From positions 90,001 through 124,204 of the forward strand of contig CAUYUJ010022397.1 of the NCBI GenBank assembly GCA_963575745.1: a stretch of DNA of 34,204 bases. Reading direction: 5' to 3'. How positions within the stretch are numbered: the stretch's first letter is position 1; every line of letters begins with the position of its first letter. This stretch comes from Prorocentrum cordatum. Lineage: Eukaryota > Sar > Dinophyceae > Prorocentrales > Prorocentraceae. Both the position numbers and the translations under genes were made by a program. Under the pieces are notes generated by a model that had not been told where the DNA came from, did not search any database, and worked only from the letters and a program-made list of their open reading frames with translations. Below, in pieces: positions 27,149 to 34,204 of the stretch.

Positions 27149-27790
27149 ACCAGTGCAACCCCCAAAGCCATCAACGATGTTGGAATACACCCTCCCTCCA
27201 AGCTCCCTTTTCATAGGCCCCTACAACGTTTCATTCCCATTGAGAGAACTGCCTCGTTTGAAGACACCCTCTTGAAGACCCTGAAGCATGCCAAACCATT
27301 GTTCTCGGGATTTCAACGCCACGGATCAGCCTGACTGTTGCGAATTGACGATCCGGAATTGTGCCAGAACGCCATTATTGGGCTTTCAACACCGCGAATA
27401 AACGTAACTGCTGCACCCGCAAAATCCGCACTGTCCAACACAAAATTTCTGATACGCTGGTCATGGGAATCCGTGAACCCCTTGCAAATGTGTAAGACGA
27501 ATGTGCGCGGCGCTACGGCGAGAATCACATTTTGAAAAGGAACCGCCCTCATTTCGTGAAGCTCTTGGAAACTTTAAAAACGAATGTGCGCGGCGCGAAA
27601 ACGAGAAACACATTTTGAAAACGGGTTATCTTCAATCCGTGGAACTCTAGCACACATTTGCAACGAATGCGCGCGGCGCTAAAGCGAGAACCACAGATTG
27701 AAAACCAACCGCCCTCAATTCGTGGAACTCCTGCAATGCTTTAGAACGAACGTGTGCGGCGCTAAGGCGACAGCCACATTCTATAGGTCT
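27149..27790 (+). repeat. Dispersed repeat element, copy 2, with four 83-bp tandem units
   Basis: 27149-27477 is the inverted partner of 5548-5882. It is followed by four units of exactly 83-bp spacing (ACGAATGTGCGCGGCG-type starts at 27497, 27580, 27663 and 27746). The same unit, about one and a half copies, flanks the other element. The spacing equals that of the module C dimer at 13060-13226, and short blocks (GGCGAGAATCACATT against AGCGAGAGCGCGATT) are similar. Confidence 0.8.
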
Positions 27791-28437
27791 GGAGGGCTAT
27801 CATTTTAGCACTGTGGAAGGTCCGGGTGAGAAGGGGCGGGCCTTTTTCGGAAATAGGCTCGGAAGTCCCCCCAGCATTCTGGCAAGCTTTCTCAGCCTTC
27901 CCCGAAGGCGCAGGACATCTCTGAAGGCGCGAGGGCTTCCGAGAAGTCCGCCGCCTTCTGAAATGGCCTTTTCTTTCTCACTTCCCCCCCTCGCTCGCCG
28001 CCGACATGCGAGAGACGAGAAGAAAAAAGTGTTACTCGAGAAGACATCGCGAGCTTACGCGTCAACTCACGCGGGCCGCCAGCCTGGCACGCATGACACC
28101 GTTGTGTTGCGCCGCTCATGTTGAGAGAAGATGAGGAAGAAGGAGACGAAGGTGATTTATAAGGATAACAAGAAGAAAGGGGGATTTTGATAATAAGAAG
28201 AAAAGGAAAGTGCAGTGACGTATGGAGAGTCCATGGCCCCAGCCATGATATTCATCCCACTCTCATACCACCCCTTCGAGGATGGACAGAGCCGCCTTTG
28301 GCAAACTGTGGTTCAGTGAGAAGGACCTTGGGTCCAAACCTGGCGGGCGCAAACCTGGAAAATGATGGTCGCGGCGCCCTCTCGAGAACCGAAAACCGAC
28401 AATCTGGGGAAAACAATCCTAATCAGCTGCTCCCCCC
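27791..28437. other. Unassigned; possible TIR-like hairpin and palindromic piece
   Basis: GTGAGAAGGGGCGGGCC (about 27827) faces GGCCTTTTCTTTCTCAC (about 27965), which could be decayed TIRs. 28100-28120 shares GCGCCGCTCATG-like sequence with 23615-23630. CATGGCCCCAGCCATGATAT at about 28231 resembles 18752. No gene. Confidence 0.35.
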
Positions 28438-28592
28438 CGCTCCTCCTCCTCCTCCTCCTCCTCATCCTCCTCCTCCTCCTCCTCCTCCTCCTCCTCCTAC
28501 CCCTCCCCCTTCCCCTTCCCCTCCCCCTCCCCTTCCTCCTCCTCCTTCTCCTCATCCGTCTCCTCCTCCTCCTCCTCCTCCTCCTCTTCCTA
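28438..28592. repeat. (CTC)n microsatellite
   Basis: CTC tract with CCTTCC-rich interruptions. Confidence 0.9.
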
Positions 28593-28693
28593 GCCACCGC
28601 GAGGTCAAGCGGTGATCCAGGTGGTTGAAAGACAGCTGGAGGGCTCTCCCCTCCCCTGCCTCACTTCCATGCCCCGCGCAGCCTACGTTCGGG

Positions 28694-28762
28694 GAGGAGG
28701 AGGAGGAGGAGGAGGAGGAGGAGGAGGAGGAGGAGGAGGAGGAGGAGGAGGAGGAGGAGGGC
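28694..28762. repeat. (GGA)n microsatellite
   Basis: Near-pure GGA, about 68 bp, about 100 bp from a CTC tract of opposite sense. Confidence 0.95.
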
Positions 28763-28986
28763 GGCTCGGGGTGATGGCCACATCTCTGGCAGCGCTCTCC
28801 TACAGTCCACTGCTTTGTGCCGCGGACCGCCCGTCAGAGCTCTGTGCCGAGGCGCGGAAGTTTGCCGCGGTGGAATGGGCGGGCACGGCGCGACGGCGCC
28901 CCCCGGGTAGCTCCCTGGAGATGGGGTGCATCACCAGCGAAGGGGGGGAGGGATGCAGGTACGTGGAGGGAGGATGGAGGGAGGGT

Positions 28987-29999
<1,013 letters not shown>

Positions 30000-30000
<1 letters not shown>

Positions 30001-30560
30001 AATGAAACAAGCGCTGGTGGCAAGGGTGCGCAGAAACGAGGGCAGAGAGGAATTTGTTCAAGAGGTGGAGGAGGAGGTTACGAGGAGAGAAGAGGAGTTG
30101 GACGAGATCAGGGGCCAGGGCGACAGTAACGACAGCTGTGGGGCCCTAAAGGAGATAGTCTGCTGGCTAGCGGGAAAACACTTCTGAAAGGACACCACTA
30201 AGGACACCACCGATTCCCGACTCCAGCAGGACAGGCTGGCTCTCCTTGCCAAGCGCAGAGACCTTCGTGAGAATCAGGATACGGGTACAGAGCAACATAT
30301 GCTCAATGTGGCAGAAAGGCTGAAAGCGCTTACGACGAAGTGTGCGAGAATGAGGAGGGAGGCGAGGCAGAAGGTGAGCGAGGAGAGAGTGGAGGAGCTT
30401 TGGGAGGCTTGGAGGCGCAGGGACTTAGCGGAGGTGGGACTGCTCAATAGAATGTTGTTGGCACACAGTTGGGACCACGACGCCGCAACTACCGCAAGGT
30501 GATCACGGGCATGCCGACTAGACAGGAGCGGGAGGATTTCTGGAGGCTTCCTGGAGGACA
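30000..30560 (+). pseudogene. LINE linker between endonuclease and reverse transcriptase
   Basis: Charged helical sequence (EEFVQEVEEEVTRREEELDE near 30045, ARMRREARQKVSEERVEELW near 30345) in a frame different from the endonuclease. A TGA at 30185-30187 interrupts it. The frame then moves near 30470 and a duplicated TTCCTGGAGGACAGGG lies at 30547 and 30569. Confidence 0.7.
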
Positions 30561-30589
30561 GGGCTAGATGTTTCCTGGAGGACAGGGGA

Positions 30590-31090
30590 ATGACTGCAGC
30601 ACCAACGACCCAGGAGGAAATGCTAGAGGAATCTAAGAGCACCACCTACCCCCTGGACTTTGAAGCACTCAATGGAGCCATAGACGGGGCTAAGGCTGAC
30701 ATGAAACGCGTGGCTCGGAAACTGTTCCAGGCGAGCCTTCGTAGGGCGCATCCACTAGGATCTGCACTAGCCGAGGCTTGGCGCATGCTGCTCACGAGAC
30801 CAGCAGAGGTACAGGACAGAGCAGGCGTGGGCACAGAGCGACAGAAGACGTTCCCCCGTAAATTCAGGATTCAACTGGAACAGGCATTTCGTCTTATTCG
30901 AATTCAGAAGAAGACCCCAGTCAGTTGGCATGTCAGTGAAGCCACGGCAGCGCGCAAGAACGGCAAAGTAGGACCAGCAGGCACGCGAGTCTACCACATC
31001 CTGGACCCTTTAGGCAAATGCTACTATGCCGCCCAACTAGCGCACGGAGACGCACGGCCTTGGCGGGATGAGGACTACGGCTGTGTGAAA
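30590..31090 (+). pseudogene. LINE reverse transcriptase, N-terminal part
   Basis: Open from 30590. Contains a helical spacer, then RKNGKVGPAGTRVYHILDPL (near 30955) and KCYYAALL-like sequence leading to the fingers of the RT. At about 31087 the coding frame shifts; the ORF itself continues to 31528 in the wrong frame. Confidence 0.75.
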
Positions 31091-31790
31091 GGGTCGGAGG
31101 AGGGAGGGAGCAGTCCTTGCGAGCCAGGTCGCACAGGACAGGCTGTCTCGGGCAAGGGTCTCATACGCGGTCACATTCAAAGACATGACGAACGCGTTCG
31201 CGAGTGGACGCTGGCTGAGTATGGATGTGGCGGCACAACAACTGCTGCAGAGGGAGATGTGGGAGGTGGGAGAGCAGAGATACAGGCAGAGTGCTTTCAC
31301 GGTGCCATGCAGGGATCAGGGGGAGCCAACGATGATACGACCAAGCTGTGGGGGGGGGCTAGTCGGGGATCCGTTTATGGTGTACAACTTCGTTGCCCTG
31401 TTCGCCCGCCCAGTGGAACAATGGAAAATCGACTGCATCGAAACCCTACCAGAAGACAGCCTGCGCATGGCCACATGCCCAGTTTTCGAGCACTCGCAGT
31501 ATCTAGGCTTGTTCAAATACGCGGATGACTTGCAACAGATCTTGGTCAGCACATCGAGTCAACCGGCGGTGGACCTCTCCCAGCAAACTAAACGAACCGA
31601 TGATATGCAGCTTCATAGCTTCGGTCTGGCACAGAACCGCGACAAGCAGGAGAATTTGAGCAGGCTGCAGGGGAGAGGCACGACGGCACAATACAAACAA
31701 CTGCGCACTAAACAATGCACACTACCAGGGCGCACGGCACAATCGGCACCGTACTGGGGGCCTCACATCAACACGGTACACACGTATGGG
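31087..31790 (+). pseudogene. LINE reverse transcriptase, catalytic core
   Basis: Motif A FKDMTNAF (31176-31199; catalytic Asp at 31182), motif B GGGLVGDPFMVYNF (about 31346-31390) and motif C YADD (31518-31529) are present in one frame, followed by GLAQNRDKQENL (about 31624), a D/E-type motif. The catalytic residues are therefore intact, though the domain is cut off from its N- and C-terminal parts by frameshifts at about 31087 and 31790. Confidence 0.9.
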
Positions 31791-32506
31791 CTGAGCTCCC
31801 ACTGCGCATTAATGTTATGCTTAGGGCGTACAGGGAGATGGGAGGGTTCTGGTACAGGGCGGGGATACCATTCACATGAAAACGGGCGGTACTTATATGT
31901 AAGGTGGTCAACACGGGACTCAGTTGCATAGAGAGTTTCTTGCCGACCAAAGCAGAGTACAGGGCACTGACGATGACGGTGGCAGGACTAGCGCGCAGGG
32001 CCATGCGTGGTAAAGCCACCACTTATCAGACCGATGGCAAGGTTCGGAGTCTCACGAGCTACGAGGTACTTCGACATTGGCGAAGATTACCGATGCAGAT
32101 GGAGGCAATCGTGCGACGCCTCACTTGGATCCGAAACATGCTACTCAGCCATGTGCTACACCAGCAAGTACCCACGGCACTATGTGGACAACTTGCTGTG
32201 TAATCCGCGCCGACAGCATGTGAAGACGGCACGCTCCACCCACGGTGTGATGCTTGGGCACAAAGAAGCACTAAAGACTCTTTAGAGGAGGCCTGTCGCA
32301 CGGACGTGTTTGCCCATCACCTGAATGGCCTTGACACCGAGCCTGGTAACTTTTTCGAGCCCGAGCTTCAGGAGGCCCTTGAGCCCCTCGACCCCGAGGA
32401 GCTCCGCCAGGCCCTCCGGGCCCGCGCGGCCCCGCCCCCGGGCCTCCCCCGCCCAGGAGCCCCGGCGGCAGCAGCAGATACTGCAGAGGAGGAGGCAGCA
32501 CAGTGA
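31790..32506 (+). pseudogene. LINE post-RT region and Glu/Pro-rich linker
   Basis: Reading resumes in another frame with LRAYREMGGFWYRAG (about 31820), a TGA near 31877, then CIESFLPTKAEYRALTM (about 31925) and VRRLTWIRNMLL (about 32112), which follow the region seen downstream of RT in dinoflagellate LINEs. After about 32300 comes LDTEPGNFFEPELQEALEPL and a Pro/Ala-rich tail to a TGA at 32504-32506. Confidence 0.7.
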
Positions 32507-32515
32507 AAACGTATA

Positions 32516-33259
32516 GTGAGGACGCGTGGCAAGGACGCAAGACCCTTGGAGGCCGAAGTTGAAGCATTCTGGGCGGCAGGCGGCCAAGACCCCAGGGAAC
32601 CTGAGAGACTGGCCTGCGAAAATTGCAAGGGACGGGCCGCAGAGGTTGAGGCAGTCAAGGACCCAAGGGTACCCTTGAAAAAGTCGTTCGTCCTTACTAT
32701 CGCGTTGACTGTATCCCCATGGGCATGTGAGCTCACAGCTACCGACACCGCTACGCCGACAAGCGGCCTAGCTAGACTTGCTTCGTCTGCTACAGATGAC
32801 CGTGCCTGTGCGGAAGTACTGACGGGACATGCGAGTGGGGGACAGGTGTGCGGTGCGTGCTTCAGTACACGTAAGGCGTTGATGGCACACATGCGTAGCA
32901 AGCACAAGCTCAGTAATGTCGCGTCGAACGAGTGCGTAAACTGTGGCACGGTGTTTGGTGAGAGAAGTACGGCGGCCCGACACTTGATGCGAACCCTCTT
33001 GAGTGGCAGATGCCTGGCTGACAGAACACGAACGATGAGACCGATCGAGCCCTTTCCCCCGAAATGCCAACTGTGTGGATATGCGAACATCGATCTGCAA
33101 CAGTACTACGAGCACCTCCGTAGGCATTTCCACAGAGAGATTTTGCAGGCAACTCCTCCGACGGGCCCTAGCGCCCGACCGACCGTGGAGGCACGTGAAC
33201 CAGGTGCAGGTGGGCCTTCACAGTACAGTCGGGGCCTTGACCTAAGCAACCCCAAGTAA
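32516..33259 (+). pseudogene. LINE C-terminal zinc-finger segment
   Basis: Same frame as the preceding piece, separated only by a TGA. It shows C-x2-C-x12-H-x4-H (CGACFSTRKALMAHMRSKH, about 32849-32905), C-x2-C with a later H and C (CVNCGTVFGERSTAARHLMR then SGRC, about 32935-33012) and C-x2-C-x12-H-x3-H (CQLCGYANIDLQQYYEHLRR, about 33067-33126). Zinc fingers after the RT are known in this LINE group and probably bind nucleic acid. The stop at 33257-33259 lies inside a family 3 TIR element, so the true C-terminus may have been lost. Confidence 0.8.
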
Positions 33260-33404
33260 GGAACGAGCCCCCTTTTTTTCCATAAGTTCAACGTCGATTT
33301 CCGATCGAAAACATAAGGAAACCCTGAGGCAAGCTGCGAGACACTTAAGGAACGCGGAGCCCCTCCCCAACGAAAAGGGTTCCTTCTTCAGGGCCCCGAC
33401 TGTA
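33224..33404. mobile_element. TIR family 3, copy 2
   Basis: The ends are TACAGTCGGGGCC and GGCCCCGACTGTA, a perfect 13-bp inverted pair. The interior matches 22891-23076. It covers the last codons and stop of the LINE zinc-finger ORF and ends on the first base of the next ORF's ATG. No target duplication was seen. Confidence 0.8.
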
Positions 33405-34117
33405 TGGCAGCGGCAGCGGCGGCGGTGGCGACGGACGACTTCGAGATGGAGCCCAGATGGGCGGGCGGCCAAGACACGGGCACAGGGCGCGCGCCCAAGG
33501 AGCTCAAGACGAGGGGCAAGGGCGGCGGCAGCAAGGACCGCGAGCGCCTCGAGGAGATCGCCGTGATCACGGCCAAGCTCACGATGCGCGTGGCCAAGGG
33601 CGTGGAGGACCTGAAGGCGGTGGTCTACGAGTGCTGGGAGCTCGACGCGGACAAGCCCATGGCGACCCTGTCGGCGGAGGGCGGCGAGAGCTACCACGAG
33701 GACGCCGAGCAGCTCAAGGAACGCATCGCCTCCGACCCGTCGGTCGACCTCGCAGCGCTGGGCCCTCCACACTTGGTCGTCATTGCAGCCGTGATCAAGG
33801 GCATCAAGGACGTGGTGCTGCCCGAGGACAAGACCATCCTGGGCCAGTTCTGGCAGCAGGTGGTGTGCAAGCCCGGCCCAGAGTTGCTAGGAACATGCGT
33901 GAAACACTACCAGGCGGAAGTGAACAAGCAGCCCAAGCAGAGCGAGGAGAAAGTGCGGCTGATCTGTTCCTTCGACTTGCACGTGCCCAGCGCGAAGAGC
34001 GTGCGCGAGGTGCTGGTGAAATGGATCAAGGCGGAGGGGGGCCAGCGCCGTCTCGGAAGCGCGCCCCGAGGCCTTCTACAGAGAGGGCTCACGAAGCTCG
34101 TGTGTCAGCAGAGTTGA
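33404..34117 (+). CDS. ORF resembling the first (Gag-like) ORF of dinoflagellate LINEs
   Basis: An intact 237-codon ORF from ATG 33404 to TGA 34115-34117. After an Ala-rich start it is Lys/Glu-rich with predicted helices: ITAKLTMRVAKGVEDLKAVV (about 33566-33625), LGPPHLVVIAAVIKGIK (about 33758-33808), FWQQVVCKPG, and near the end GSAPRGLLQRGL. This pattern (helix with TLT/LTM, a GPPH motif, a late AP-RG motif) follows my recollection of the ORF upstream of RT in dinoflagellate LINEs. Third positions are very GC-rich. It would be the start of a second element lying head-to-tail with the decayed one, or a host gene. It continues to no recognisable domain before the window ends. Confidence 0.55.
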   Translation: MAAAAAAVATDDFEMEPRWAGGQDTGTGRAPKELKTRGKGGGSKDRERLEEIAVITAKLTMRVAKGVEDLKAVVYECWELDADKPMATLSAEGGESYHEDAEQLKERIASDPSVDLAALGPPHLVVIAAVIKGIKDVVLPEDKTILGQFWQQVVCKPGPELLGTCVKHYQAEVNKQPKQSEEKVRLICSFDLHVPSAKSVREVLVKWIKAEGGQRRLGSAPRGLLQRGLTKLVCQQS

Positions 34118-34204
34118 GTGGTGAGTTTCTGACGCCGATCATCTTAGAGGTACTCCCTGATAATGGCGATCAGGCTCCAGACCCATCTCAGAGACTCAGA
34201 TTGG
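34118..34204. other. Window end, downstream of the ORF1-like gene
   Basis: No ORF or repeat recognised in the last 87 bases; if this is a LINE, the second ORF would be expected to begin beyond the window. Confidence 0.3.

Overview
The window looks like nuclear DNA of a dinoflagellate (inference; a GC-rich, repeat-laden genome such as Prorocentrum would fit, but no species marker is present). Four things point that way: a relict dinoflagellate spliced-leader (DinoSL) sequence on the minus strand at 23634-23655; a multi-exon gene whose best intron borders are GC-AG or GA-AG; several families of short terminal-inverted-repeat (TIR) elements flanked by direct repeats, some of which coincide with introns (the introner type of intron); and a LINE-type retrotransposon with an endonuclease, YADD reverse transcriptase and C-terminal zinc fingers. 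No rRNA, tRNA, CRISPR array or bacterial-type operon was seen.

Layout. 1-4.7 kb: GC-rich 11-bp minisatellite blocks and about 22 copies of a ~100-bp satellite. 4.7-11.7 kb: mostly unassigned DNA, one arm of a dispersed repeat (5.4-5.9 kb, with an inverted partner at 27.1-27.8 kb), and long trinucleotide arrays (TCC, GAC, CAT). 11.8-14.7 kb: a mosaic of three repeat modules joined by AAC/GTT microsatellites, including a ~400-bp inverted repeat. 14.7-17.6 kb: CAA, GA and CTC arrays plus an AT-richer stretch with repeated small hairpins. 17.8-22.9 kb (minus strand): a split gene for a RAP-domain protein, in which almost every intron carries a TIR element, a tandem array or a microsatellite. 22.9-23.7 kb: nested palindromic elements and the spliced-leader relic. 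24-27 kb: further copies of the TIR families and purine/pyrimidine arrays. 28.9-33.3 kb (plus strand): a decayed LINE with frameshifts, stops and a 350-bp CTA/CGA microsatellite inside the endonuclease region. 33.4-34.1 kb: an intact ORF resembling the first ORF of dinoflagellate LINEs, probably the start of a second element.

How the parts fit. The only convincing host gene is the minus-strand RAP protein gene, whose family acts in RNA metabolism in mitochondria or plastids. It has a spliced-leader relic upstream and a short A-rich tract directly after its stop, and its introns look like inserted elements. A testable reading is that a spliced mRNA was retroposed and the copy was later filled with introns by several families of mobile introner-like elements. 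The rest is mobile-element and satellite DNA. Long apparent ORFs across microsatellites are artefacts of stop-free trinucleotide repeats.
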